The translations under genes were made by a program, and so were the position numbers. Shown one piece after another: positions 27,580 through 35,134 of a stretch of 64,000 bases of DNA (the stretch's first letter is position 1; every line of letters starts with the position of its first letter). Under the pieces are notes generated by a model that saw only the letters and a program-made list of their open reading frames with translations, was not told the origin of the DNA and searched no databases. The DNA is from an uncultured Collinsella sp. (GTDB taxonomy: Bacteria > Actinomycetota > Coriobacteriia > Coriobacteriales > Coriobacteriaceae), in NCBI GenBank assembly GCA_902479075.1, contig CABSNK010000012.1, positions 1-64,000 of the forward strand, given 5' to 3'.

Positions 27580-28372
27580 GCTTGATCACCTCTTTTGCAA
27601 GATTCATATATGCTTTTGCACCCTTATTTTGCGGTGCATAAGTAATAACCGGTTCTCCAAAAGAAGGAGCTTCAGAGATTTTAACCGTACGGGGAATCAA
27701 CGTCTTAAAGGCCTTATCACCAAAGTACGACTGAACCTCTTCAACAACCTGATTCGACAGTGATGTCCTCGAGTCATACATGGTCATAAGTACGCCATAC
27801 GTATCCAAGCCCTTATTTAGACGCGATTTGACCATCTTCATTGATTCAAGTAGCTTCGTAACACCCTCAAGTGCATAATACTCGCACTGAATCGGAATAA
27901 GAACGCTGTCTGCGGCGGTCAATGCGTTAATAGTCAGCAAACCAAGCGAGGGCGGACAGTCAATGAATATAAAATCGAACTCATCTTGAATAGGTTCAAG
28001 CAAATCTTTGAGGCGAGTTTCACGAGCAATTGCGCTTACGAGCTCAATTTCTGCGCCCGCAAGCTGAATTGTTGCCGGAATTACGAATACCTTTTTGCAA
28101 TTCGTATCAAGAACAAGCGATTCTGCCGGCACATCATTCAACAATGCATCATAGATGCAGTGGTCAAGGTCTTCTTTTTCAATTCCAAATCCGCTGGTGC
28201 TGTTTCCCTGCGGATCAAAATCGACAATGAGCGTCTTACGACCCTGCTCACCAAGTGCTGCTGCAAGGTTTACAGCCGTCGTTGACTTACCGACGCCGCC
28301 TTTTTGATTGATGATTGCAATAATACGCGTGTCTTTAGCGCTCTTCGAACGCTTAACGTCGCGAAATCCCAC
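27572..28372 (-). CDS. parA: chromosome-partitioning ATPase ParA (Soj)
   Basis: A 266-aa P-loop ATPase with the deviant Walker A motif KGGVGKSTT near residue 25, DFDPQGNSTS, and FIFIDCPPSLG as Walker B. Moves ParB-parS complexes and, in relatives, influences DnaA. The GTG start has AGGAGG upstream. It is followed by parB with overlap and preceded by the parS cluster. The whole parA-parB stretch is visibly richer in A+T than genes on either side. Confidence 0.96.
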   Translation of the reverse strand: MGFRDVKRSKSAKDTRIIAIINQKGGVGKSTTAVNLAAALGEQGRKTLIVDFDPQGNSTSGFGIEKEDLDHCIYDALLNDVPAESLVLDTNCKKVFVIPATIQLAGAEIELVSAIARETRLKDLLEPIQDEFDFIFIDCPPSLGLLTINALTAADSVLIPIQCEYYALEGVTKLLESMKMVKSRLNKGLDTYGVLMTMYDSRTSLSNQVVEEVQSYFGDKAFKTLIPRTVKISEAPSFGEPVITYAPQNKGAKAYMNLAKEVIKRA

Positions 28373-28411
28373 GGTCCCTCCTGGTGTGTATTAAAGCTGT
28401 CAAACGGAGGA

Positions 28412-28427
28412 TGTTTCACGTGAAACA
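28412..28427. promoter_or_regulatory. parS: parS site 1
   Basis: Perfect 16-bp palindrome TGTTTCACGTGAAACA, the known ParB/Spo0J binding consensus, between parA and rsmG. Confidence 0.95.
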
Positions 28428-28450
28428 TTCCGATTCGATATCAACCGCCA

Positions 28451-28466
28451 TGTTTCACGTGAAACA
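28451..28466. promoter_or_regulatory. parS: parS site 2
   Basis: Second perfect TGTTTCACGTGAAACA, 39 bp from the first, in the parA-rsmG gap. Confidence 0.95.
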
Positions 28467-28489
28467 TGGCAAGTTATTACTATCCATTA

Positions 28490-28505
28490 TGTTTCACGTG
28501 AAACA
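28490..28505. promoter_or_regulatory. parS: parS site 3
   Basis: Third perfect TGTTTCACGTGAAACA, again 39 bp further on, ending 1 bp from the rsmG stop codon. The even spacing suggests cooperative ParB loading, and the cluster also overlaps the region where a parA promoter would lie. Confidence 0.95.
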
Positions 28506-28506
28506 T

Positions 28507-29244
28507 CTAAGCAAGCGGATTCTTCTTTGCCATGCCATTTGCACGAGGCAATGAAACGGATGCTGGATGACTCTTCTTAAGAACAATGAACTCCCTGTGG
28601 CCCAAGCTCTCAGGCAAATCGATTGCGTCATTCAGAAGCAAAGTGAAGCCGCAAATCTTAGCTGCTGACATGCCGGAAGCAAGCTCCTCATCCAACGGAT
28701 TGCCCTTCGTGATAACAAATAGCCCTCCATCCTTAAGGTACGGAGCCGCATACTCAACAAGAATCGGTAGAGGGGCGAGTGCGCGAGCGGTTACGACAGA
28801 GAACTGCTTCTTATGGCTTCGAGCATATTCTTCAAGACGATTATGAACCGCATGAGCATGTTTCAATCCCAGAGCATGAACAAAAGAATTGCAAGCATCA
28901 ACCTTCTTGCCAACAGAGTCAATATAAGTAGCTTTACGATGCGTGGTTATCGTTAATGGAATACCCGGGAAGCCCGCACCTGTTCCCATATCGAGCAAAG
29001 CCCCCTCAGGAGCCTTATTGATATAAGGGATCAAAACAAGCGAGTCAAGAATATGAAGTACTGCAGCATCTTCTACGTTAAGAATACGGGTAAGATTGGT
29101 TGTCTTATTTGTTTCCAGAACCAAATCCAAATGCTGAATACATTTCCTTAGTTCAGAATCAGTTACGCTCAAGGAATATTCTTTGCAATAGGAAGTTAGA
29201 CGACTCAGCATCTCTTCAGCCTGCTGATCAGTAAGCACAAACAA
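28507..29244 (-). CDS. rsmG: 16S rRNA m7G527 methyltransferase
   Basis: About 245 aa. A Rossmann methyltransferase with SAM motif LLDMGTGAGFPGIPL, YIDSVGKKVDACNSF, and VVTARALAPLPILVEY, all typical of RsmG (GidB). It modifies G527 in helix 18 of 16S rRNA. I place the start at the TTG at 29244 because AAGGAG lies 6 nt upstream (GTG at 29238 is the alternative). The frame can be extended to 29292, but that runs into the terminator hairpin. Gene order rpmH-rnpA-yidD-yidC-jag-rsmG-parA-parB is the conserved origin-left block. Confidence 0.93.
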   Translation of the reverse strand: MFVLTDQQAEEMLSRLTSYCKEYSLSVTDSELRKCIQHLDLVLETNKTTNLTRILNVEDAAVLHILDSLVLIPYINKAPEGALLDMGTGAGFPGIPLTITTHRKATYIDSVGKKVDACNSFVHALGLKHAHAVHNRLEEYARSHKKQFSVVTARALAPLPILVEYAAPYLKDGGLFVITKGNPLDEELASGMSAAKICGFTLLLNDAIDLPESLGHREFIVLKKSHPASVSLPRANGMAKKNPLA

Positions 29245-29290
29245 CAGAAGCTCCTTTCTGACAAAAATCAGTGTATCGAGAACTTTTGAC

Positions 29291-29325
29291 AAAAAAAGGG
29301 GACGTGGAATCCACGTCCCCTTAGC
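29291..29325. terminator. terminator between jag and rsmG
   Basis: Perfect stem AGGGGACGTGG / CCACGTCCCCT with a 3-nt loop and an A run on the plus strand (T run on the minus strand). It ends the rpmH-to-jag transcript, so rsmG needs its own promoter. Confidence 0.85.
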
Positions 29326-29340
29326 ATAAGTACGAGTAGA

Positions 29341-29910
29341 TTATCGAGCAACAATTACCACATGGCGATCAGGGTCAGAGCCCTCGGAGTGAGTATCGAC
29401 TGCATCATTACCACGAAGCGCAATATGAACCAGTCGACGCTCATAGGCATTCATAGGCGGAAGCGACACACTCTTATGAGTACGGATAGCGCGCTCGGCA
29501 GCAGACTGAGCCATAGCGGCGACCTTGTCCTGACGGCGACTCTTATAACCCTCGACATCGACGACAACCGGATACCTAAAGCCGAGCTTACGACTTACCA
29601 GCAGAGAGAACATAACCTGAAGGGCATCAAGCGTGCGTCCATGACGACCAATGAGAACAGCAAGATCAGGAGCAGTTACATCCAGAATCAACTCGCCCTC
29701 GTCGCCTTCATACTCATCGATAGGAGAGTTGGCGGCATCGAAGTGCGAAAGGATGGAACGCAGAATGGAAATCGCAACATCGGCAATGGTGTCGAGCTCC
29801 TCATCGGTCAGCTCTTCACCAGCCTTGTAGCGCTGTGCAATCTCGGGATAATCGCCCGCGACCTGCGGGGCAACCTCCTCAAGCATATCCTCGATGATCT
29901 CTTCAGACAT
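29341..29910 (-). CDS. jag: KH/R3H RNA-binding protein (Jag/KhpB)
   Basis: About 189 aa. An acidic N-terminal region is followed by a KH domain whose loop reads LIGRHGRTLDALQ (GRHG where GKRG/GxxG is usual) and a C-terminal R3H domain (about 130-185, PPMNAYERRLVHIAL). It binds RNA and, in Firmicutes, helps control cell division and wall synthesis. The ATG at 29910 has GGAG 6 nt upstream. It lies directly downstream of yidC, as in most Gram-positive genomes. Confidence 0.93.
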   Translation of the reverse strand: MSEEIIEDMLEEVAPQVAGDYPEIAQRYKAGEELTDEELDTIADVAISILRSILSHFDAANSPIDEYEGDEGELILDVTAPDLAVLIGRHGRTLDALQVMFSLLVSRKLGFRYPVVVDVEGYKSRRQDKVAAMAQSAAERAIRTHKSVSLPPMNAYERRLVHIALRGNDAVDTHSEGSDPDRHVVIVAR

Positions 29911-29955
29911 AACGAACTCCAAAAGTTAGGTACCTAAATAAGATTGATATCCCGA

Positions 29956-30726
29956 CTACTTCTTCTTGTGCGGGCGAGGTTTCTTCTCTCGACGGGTAAC
30001 CTCGACCTGCAGCGGAGCGTTCTTGAGGCGCTCCTCCTCATCGGCCTTGGCCTTCTCGATAACCTTCTGCGTCACGAAGATCTGCTGGATAACCTGCCAG
30101 GCAGAAGACACATCGTAGTACAGCAGAACACCGACGGGCAGGCTCCAACCCATCCAAAGCATCATGACGGTCATGACAACGGCCATCATACGCATGCTCT
30201 GGGCCTGCTGGCCAGTCTGATTGCGCGACATATAAAGCTGCGGAATCAAGGTGAGAACGGCAAACAGAATCAGGCAAACCAGCGCAGGCAGCGCAACCAT
30301 AAAGCCACCGGCAAAGGAAGCGCTCGGCGTGGTGGTAAGGTCGGGCAGGATGTTGAAGAACGAGAACTTGCCGTCGTTAAAGTAATTCGGAAGGTTGCGC
30401 AGCAGCGTAAACAGGGCGAACAGGACGGGCATCTGGATCAACAGCGGCAGACAACCAGCCATGGGGTTGAACTTGTTCTCGCTGTAGAACTTCTGCATCT
30501 CCTCGGCCTGACGCTGGGGATCGTCGGCATAGCGCTCCTGGATCTCAAGCATCTTAGGCTGCAGCACCTGCATGCGAGCCGTCGACTTGGTCGACTTGAG
30601 CATAAGCGGCGTCAGCAGCAGACGGATGATGACCACCAGGATGATGATGGACAGGCCCCAGTCGACCGCAAAGGTCTGGATGAGCTTGAGCAGCTCAAAA
30701 AGGATGTTAACGATCCAATCCCACAT
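29956..30726 (-). CDS. yidC: membrane protein insertase YidC (Oxa1/SpoIIIJ type)
   Basis: A 256-aa Gram-positive-type YidC without the large periplasmic domain. Five hydrophobic segments can be seen (about 18-40, 90-112, 135-160, 175-192 and 195-212), with the hydrophilic-groove Arg in VVIIRLLLTPL and the GCLPLLIQMPVLFALF block. The basic C-terminal tail ends KKPRPHKKK and can bind ribosomes. It inserts membrane proteins with or without Sec. Lies between yidD and jag. Confidence 0.95.
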   Translation of the reverse strand: MWDWIVNILFELLKLIQTFAVDWGLSIIILVVIIRLLLTPLMLKSTKSTARMQVLQPKMLEIQERYADDPQRQAEEMQKFYSENKFNPMAGCLPLLIQMPVLFALFTLLRNLPNYFNDGKFSFFNILPDLTTTPSASFAGGFMVALPALVCLILFAVLTLIPQLYMSRNQTGQQAQSMRMMAVVMTVMMLWMGWSLPVGVLLYYDVSSAWQVIQQIFVTQKVIEKAKADEEERLKNAPLQVEVTRREKKPRPHKKK

Positions 30727-30755
30727 GTAAGTTTTCCTCCGATAGCGAGTGCCCG

Positions 30756-30980
30756 CTAGGGCACAGGGTCATAACCGCCGACGTGCAGGGGATTGCAGCG
30801 AGCGATGCGCCTCACGGCAAGCCAGCAGCCTCTCAAAACACCGTACTTCTCAATCGCCTGGATGGCGTATTGCGAGCACGTTGGATAATAAATGCAGGCG
30901 TCAGGCAATAAGGGCGAAATAACCTGTTGATATATGCGAATAGGAGCGATGGCAACACGTCGCAAAACGTGATTGCTCAT
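30756..30980 (-). CDS. yidD: membrane protein insertion efficiency factor YidD
   Basis: A 74-aa protein with the family block RIYQQVISPLLPDACIYYPTCSQYA and the late NPLHVGGYDPVP. Thought to help YidC-dependent insertion. Its start overlaps the rnpA stop by 4 nt, and yidC follows 29 nt downstream. Confidence 0.94.
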   Translation of the reverse strand: MSNHVLRRVAIAPIRIYQQVISPLLPDACIYYPTCSQYAIQAIEKYGVLRGCWLAVRRIARCNPLHVGGYDPVP

Positions 30981-31315
30981 CGCTCCTCCCCGGCAACGCC
31001 GGCGCGCTTCATAAGCGAACGCAACGCCTTGTCCATCTCCTGCGGCGAGGAAACCCTCGTCTTGGGAGTTGCAAACAAGATGATGTCATAACCCGCAACG
31101 GGAAATCCGCAGCTGCGGGCGGCCTCGCGCATCACACGCTTAGACCGGTTGCGCACGACGGCACAACCGAGTCGCTTAGCACCAACGAAGGCGACCCTTC
31201 CGGAGTCGCCTTCGCCAACCGATTCACATATGGTCATTCGAATCAGAGGGTGATTGAAACGACGCCCCCGACTGAACACATGCTCGAAATCTTGCCGAGA
31301 CTTAATAGTCTTCAT
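30977..31315 (-). CDS. rnpA: ribonuclease P protein component
   Basis: A 112-aa basic protein that binds RNase P RNA to mature tRNA 5' ends. The RNR-type motif is present as VVRNRSKRVMREAAR, and FVGAKRLGCAVVRN is typical. Located 20 nt after rpmH; the overlapping yidD start shows coupled translation. Confidence 0.95.
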   Translation of the reverse strand: MKTIKSRQDFEHVFSRGRRFNHPLIRMTICESVGEGDSGRVAFVGAKRLGCAVVRNRSKRVMREAARSCGFPVAGYDIILFATPKTRVSSPQEMDKALRSLMKRAGVAGEER

Positions 31316-31335
31316 GCGAGATGTGTGTATCGCTG

Positions 31336-31470
31336 CTAGACAGTGAGACGCTTGCGGCCCTTGGCGCGACGACGGGCGAGCACGGCACGACCACCCTTAG
31401 TGGCCATACGGGCACGGAAGCCATGGGTCTTGGCACGCTTACGCTTATTAGGCTGATACGTACGCTTCAT
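31336..31470 (-). CDS. rpmH: 50S ribosomal protein L34
   Basis: The classic 44-aa L34 beginning MKRTYQPNKRKRAKTHGFRARM. The ATG at 31470 has AGGAGG 8 nt upstream. The frame extends to 31530, but those 20 extra residues are not L34. First gene of the leftward origin operon, driven by the promoter at 31543-31572. Confidence 0.97.
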   Translation of the reverse strand: MKRTYQPNKRKRAKTHGFRARMATKGGRAVLARRRAKGRKRLTV

Positions 31471-31542
31471 CTTAAGTTCCTCCTGCTGCATTTCGAGTGT
31501 CCGCGGGGACGCGGACGCAGATATAGACACGTGAGCTTGAAG

Positions 31543-31572
31543 ATTGTAGGGAAATCAATGTTCAAATGTCAA
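31543..31572 (-). promoter_or_regulatory. promoter of rpmH-rnpA-yidD-yidC-jag
   Basis: On the minus strand TTGACA (31567-31572), an 18-bp spacer and TACAAT (31543-31548). This is close to the housekeeping sigma consensus, about 75 bp upstream of the rpmH start. Confidence 0.75.
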
Positions 31573-31659
31573 GAAATCAAAGGTAAAAGGTTGCAGAGTG
31601 TACACGGTTCCCCCATAAGCCCGTGAGCTCTCGGGGCCGACGAAACACTTTTCACGATA

Positions 31660-31800
31660 TTTCATCGAGTTTTCAACAGGTCATGTTGGCAATGTTGAGA
31701 ACTTTTCGCCTGATTTCCAAAGTTTTCAACAGGTTTTGAAAAGTTGTCGAAAGATGAGAAACATTGCGCGCTGAGCTACTATTTGTTCGAAACCTTTTGA
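31660..31800. other. oriC: putative oriC, left part (DnaA-box cluster)
   Basis: The 345-bp gap between rpmH and the ATPase gene holds three DnaA-box-like 9-mers: TTTTCAACA at 31670-31678 and 31723-31731, and TTCTCAACA on the minus strand at 31693-31701. The first and third read on into GG. Related half-sites (GTTGTCGAAA) follow. Together with the right part beyond dnaA this gives a split origin like that of Bacillus. The rest of the gap (31573-31659) shows nothing I can assign. Confidence 0.65.
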
Positions 31801-31815
31801 ACGATTGCGAGCAGC

Positions 31816-33168
31816 ATGTCAGACGACTTCTACACCATGGTCGACTCGGGAGACCCGGCACCCGATAACGAGCACATCACCGGTGTGCGCGAAGAGCGGG
31901 TCGCGAGCGACGACGCAGCAAAAAAAGCACCGAGCGCCATGTATGCGGCGCGCATCGCCGTCTACGACGACATGCTGTCGACGCCGCGCGTGATCGTTAT
32001 CGAGCCGCAAGACGTCCGTACCTATCTGGAAGAGACGACCAACACCGTCTATCAGTGCATGAAGGAACAGGGCGGTCATATCTCGCTCATGGTGATTCGC
32101 GAGATTGTGGAAAACTTCATCCACGCGCACTTCGCGGAGCCCATCATCTCCATCCTCGATGGGGGCGACACCATTCGCTTTGCCGACCAGGGGCCGGGCA
32201 TCGACGACAAGGAGCGCGCCTTCGACTTTGGCGTAACCAGCGCAAATAGCAGCATGAAACGATATATCCGCGGCACTGGAGCCGGTTTCCCCATGGTGCA
32301 GGAGTACCTGGAAAACGCCGGCGGCGCGGTATCGATCGAGGACAATATGGGCAACGGCACCGTCGTGACCGTAAGCCTCAACCCCAAACGCGTGCAGGAG
32401 ATCGAGCGCGCCGGTGGACGCGGGGCCGCCGTACGCCCCGAAACGGAGCAGCCGGCATATCCCCAGCCCAGCACCTTTGCGCAGCAGCCGATGGCGACGC
32501 AACAGATGCAACAGCCTGCAGCATACATGCAGCAGCTGGGAACGTTTCCCACGCAGGAAACCATGGAGCCGTCGGCCCCGATGATGCAAAACATGCCACA
32601 GGCAATGCCGGCGGCAGACCAGGACCCGACTATCGTGCAGCAAACAGCGGGGACGCCGAACATCCAGCAAATGGGTTATCAACCGTACCCCCAGGGGTAT
32701 CCCACCCAGTACATGCCACAACAGGGGTACGCCCAACCGTTTCCGCAGCAGTACCCGCAGGGATATCAACAGCCATACCAGCAGATGCCCCAGACACAGT
32801 ACAGTCCTTGGCCCCAGCAGATGCCGCAACAGCCTTACCAACAGTGGCCGCAAAGTTTTCAACAGCAGATGCCGCCGATGCAGAGTTCTCAACAACCGGC
32901 AGCTCAAATGATGTATCCTAATGCGGCTCAACAGTATTCACAGCCGCCGGCGAACACATACGTAAGCGAACGTGGAAAGAAAGCGCTGGGCTATCTAGCT
33001 CAAAACGAAACATGCGGAGCCACCGACTTGGCACGGGCCCTTGGAAGCTCGGCCCCCACGTGGTCACGCACGCTCAACGACCTGGCGCAAGTTGGTTTGG
33101 TGATCAAGCTCGGCCAGAAATACCATCTGACCGAGCTTGGCAGAGACCGCGTGCAGACGCAGGGTTAA
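31816..33168 (+). CDS. Bergerat-fold ATPase with Q-rich linker and winged helix, inside oriC
   Basis: A 450-aa soluble protein. Residues about 50-190 form an HATPase_c domain: N box with Asn100 (REIVENFIHA), G1 box Asp124 (DQGPGI), G2 box at 153 (GTGAGFPMV) and the closing MGNGTVVTVSL. No HisKA domain, receiver or membrane segment is seen, so it is not a normal sensor kinase; SpoIIAB-like or GHKL regulators are nearer. Residues about 205-380 are Gln/Pro/Met/Tyr-rich and probably disordered. Residues about 385-450 form a winged helix (GATDLARALGSSAPTWSRTLNDL), suggesting DNA binding. It lies 15 nt before dnaA on the same strand and is probably co-transcribed. Ribosome site weak. A role in controlling initiation is inference. 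Confidence 0.85.
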   Translation: MSDDFYTMVDSGDPAPDNEHITGVREERVASDDAAKKAPSAMYAARIAVYDDMLSTPRVIVIEPQDVRTYLEETTNTVYQCMKEQGGHISLMVIREIVENFIHAHFAEPIISILDGGDTIRFADQGPGIDDKERAFDFGVTSANSSMKRYIRGTGAGFPMVQEYLENAGGAVSIEDNMGNGTVVTVSLNPKRVQEIERAGGRGAAVRPETEQPAYPQPSTFAQQPMATQQMQQPAAYMQQLGTFPTQETMEPSAPMMQNMPQAMPAADQDPTIVQQTAGTPNIQQMGYQPYPQGYPTQYMPQQGYAQPFPQQYPQGYQQPYQQMPQTQYSPWPQQMPQQPYQQWPQSFQQQMPPMQSSQQPAAQMMYPNAAQQYSQPPANTYVSERGKKALGYLAQNETCGATDLARALGSSAPTWSRTLNDLAQVGLVIKLGQKYHLTELGRDRVQTQG

Positions 33169-33183
33169 GGAACGGGAGAGACA

Positions 33184-34896
33184 GTGGACGAGGAAGCAAG
33201 CATCATCCTGGGAGACGCCATCGCCTTTTGCCAGCGCGACGGCCAAGATGCGCGCCTCATCAACATGCTGGGGCAATCGCGCGCCGTCAGCCTCACCGAG
33301 GACACCTTGACGATTGAGGCCCCCTCACGGTTTGCCATCGCCCAGCTCAAAAAGCACCAGCCGACCATCGAGGCGTACCTGGAAGAAATCGCTTTTGCGC
33401 CGATCGCGCTCAACATCGTGGCACCCCAAGGCGCCGCGGCAGATAGCGCCGCGTCTGCGGCACCCGTCGTCCCCCCGACGGCGCCCGTGGCAGCCGCAAC
33501 GTCGGCTCCCGAACACCAAATCGGCGATGTTTCCCGTGAAACCATGTCTGCCGCACCGACGGCAACGGCTCCCACGCCCCCTGCCACACACATGCCTATC
33601 GCGCACGACGCAACACCGGGCGAGAATTCGGGCATCGCAATCAAAAATACGCTTTCGGCCGATGATTTCCGCCGCATGATGAATCAGATGAAAGGCGGCA
33701 CGCCAGCAAAGAGCGAGCCCCGTGCCACGGCATCGGTCGTGGCAGCCCCGGCATCCGCGGCCGCGGCACCGATCGAGCAGAACACCGATGGCGCGCCCCT
33801 CGCGGCCAACTCAAAATTCACCTTCGAAAACTTTGTCTACGGCCCCGAAAACAGCCACGCCTATCGCTCGGCGCTTAAGTTCGCCGCGCTCGCAGACGAA
33901 CGCGGTACGTGCACGTCCCTGTTCATCTATGGCAAATCGGGCTTGGGCAAGACTCACCTGTTGCTCGCAATAAAAAACGAGCTTGCCGAGAAGTCACCCG
34001 AGATCAAGGTTAAGTATGCCAACTCGCAGGCATACCTCGATGACTTGATGACGGAGTTCGACCGCCAAAAGAAGAGCAATGCCCCCATCATGCAGGCATA
34101 CCACGGTGTTGACGTGCTCATCATCGACGACATCCAGAACATCATCGGCAAGCGCGCAAGCGTGGACTATTTCTTCCAACTGATGGATGAGTTTATCCGC
34201 AACAATAAAAAAGTCGTGATCGCCGCCGACCGCGCCCCCAAAGACCTAAACATGGACGAGCGTCTGACCAGTCGCTTTAACGCCGGCATGCTCTGTTTGG
34301 TGGCAGAGCCGAGCTATGAGATGAAATACAAGATTTTGCAGCGCTACTACGAAAACACGATCGCGGTATCGCCCGACGCGGACGACGATTCGCTGTTGGC
34401 GGCCTACGGCAGCGACTGCGGTCACTTGACCGACGAGCATTTTAAGCACATGGCCGAGGTCTCGGGCACCAACATCCGCGAGCTCGAGAGCTTTTGCGAG
34501 CGCTGCGCCGGCGAGGCGGGAGACCGCGAGCGCGAGGGCGGGGAGCTCACCTTTGACGACATCGACACCATCGCGAGCCAATACTTCGACACCTCGGCGA
34601 AAAAGATCAACGTGCAGACGGTTCAATCCGTCATCGAGGAGCAGTACGGGGTGACGCATGAGGAACTCATAGGCCCACGCCGCAACGCCAACATTGCCAA
34701 AGCACGTCATATCGCTATCTATCTGGCGATTGAGATGTGCGAGATGACGACCACGGCCGTGGGTGCCGAATTTGGCAACCGTAACCACTCGACCGTCAGC
34801 ACGAGCTATAAAAAGGTTCAGAAGATGATCCAAGAAGACCGCACCGTAACCGAGGACCTCAAATCGCTGCGAGACAAAATCACCCTACGCTCGTAG
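33184..34896 (+). CDS. dnaA: chromosomal replication initiator DnaA
   Basis: A 570-aa initiator, longer than the usual 440-520 because of an Ala/Pro/Thr-rich linker (domain II, about 85-215). Domain I occupies the first 80 residues. The AAA+ domain has Walker A GKSGLGKTH (about 250-258) and Walker B VLIIDDIQN (about 313). Domain IV has the DnaA-box reader EFGNRNHSTVSTSYKKV. The GTG start has GGGAGA upstream. It binds boxes in the flanking gaps, melts the origin and helps load DnaB. The linker DNA contains a parS-like site. Confidence 0.97.
   Translation: MDEEASIILGDAIAFCQRDGQDARLINMLGQSRAVSLTEDTLTIEAPSRFAIAQLKKHQPTIEAYLEEIAFAPIALNIVAPQGAAADSAASAAPVVPPTAPVAAATSAPEHQIGDVSRETMSAAPTATAPTPPATHMPIAHDATPGENSGIAIKNTLSADDFRRMMNQMKGGTPAKSEPRATASVVAAPASAAAAPIEQNTDGAPLAANSKFTFENFVYGPENSHAYRSALKFAALADERGTCTSLFIYGKSGLGKTHLLLAIKNELAEKSPEIKVKYANSQAYLDDLMTEFDRQKKSNAPIMQAYHGVDVLIIDDIQNIIGKRASVDYFFQLMDEFIRNNKKVVIAADRAPKDLNMDERLTSRFNAGMLCLVAEPSYEMKYKILQRYYENTIAVSPDADDDSLLAAYGSDCGHLTDEHFKHMAEVSGTNIRELESFCERCAGEAGDREREGGELTFDDIDTIASQYFDTSAKKINVQTVQSVIEEQYGVTHEELIGPRRNANIAKARHIAIYLAIEMCEMTTTAVGAEFGNRNHSTVSTSYKKVQKMIQEDRTVTEDLKSLRDKITLRS
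33528..33543. promoter_or_regulatory. parS-like sequence inside dnaA
   Basis: TGTTTCCCGTGAAACC has two mismatches from the perfect parS palindrome and lies in the part of dnaA that encodes the variable linker, where codons are free to drift. It may be a weak ParB site at the origin. Confidence 0.5.
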
Positions 34897-34904
34897 GAAA
34901 ATAA

Positions 34905-35130
34905 CCACACCTGTTGATAACTTGTCGAAACCCCGGGCATAAGATGTCTAAAACCAACCGCCCGGTGACGAAAAGTTTTCAGCAGGTTTTGAACGTTGAA
35001 AACGAGGTCGGTTGTACACAGGTTTCTGTCGAATCTCCTTTTAGGTCTGACCAGCGCTTTTGCGAGTATTCGACAGTTTCGTCAGTGTTATTACTATTAT
35101 TAAGATATTTATATCTATAGAAAGGTATTA
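34905..35130. other. oriC: putative oriC, right part (DnaA boxes and AT-rich unwinding region)
   Basis: The dnaA-dnaN gap has DnaA-box-like 9-mers: TTATCAACA (minus, 34912-34920), TTTTCAGCA (34976-34984), TTTTCAACG (minus, 34994-35002) and TTGTACACA (35012-35020). A very AT-rich tract (about 35080-35125, with TATTACTATTATTAAGATAT) follows and is the best candidate for duplex unwinding. This is the usual place for the unwinding element in Gram-positive origins. Confidence 0.75.
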
Positions 35131-35134
35131 AAAG

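Noticed and set aside
32400..32950. Short CAG-rich repeats resembling a CRISPR or tandem array
   Set aside because: They are irregular Gln/Pro codon runs in the linker of the ATPase gene, without constant repeats or spacers.
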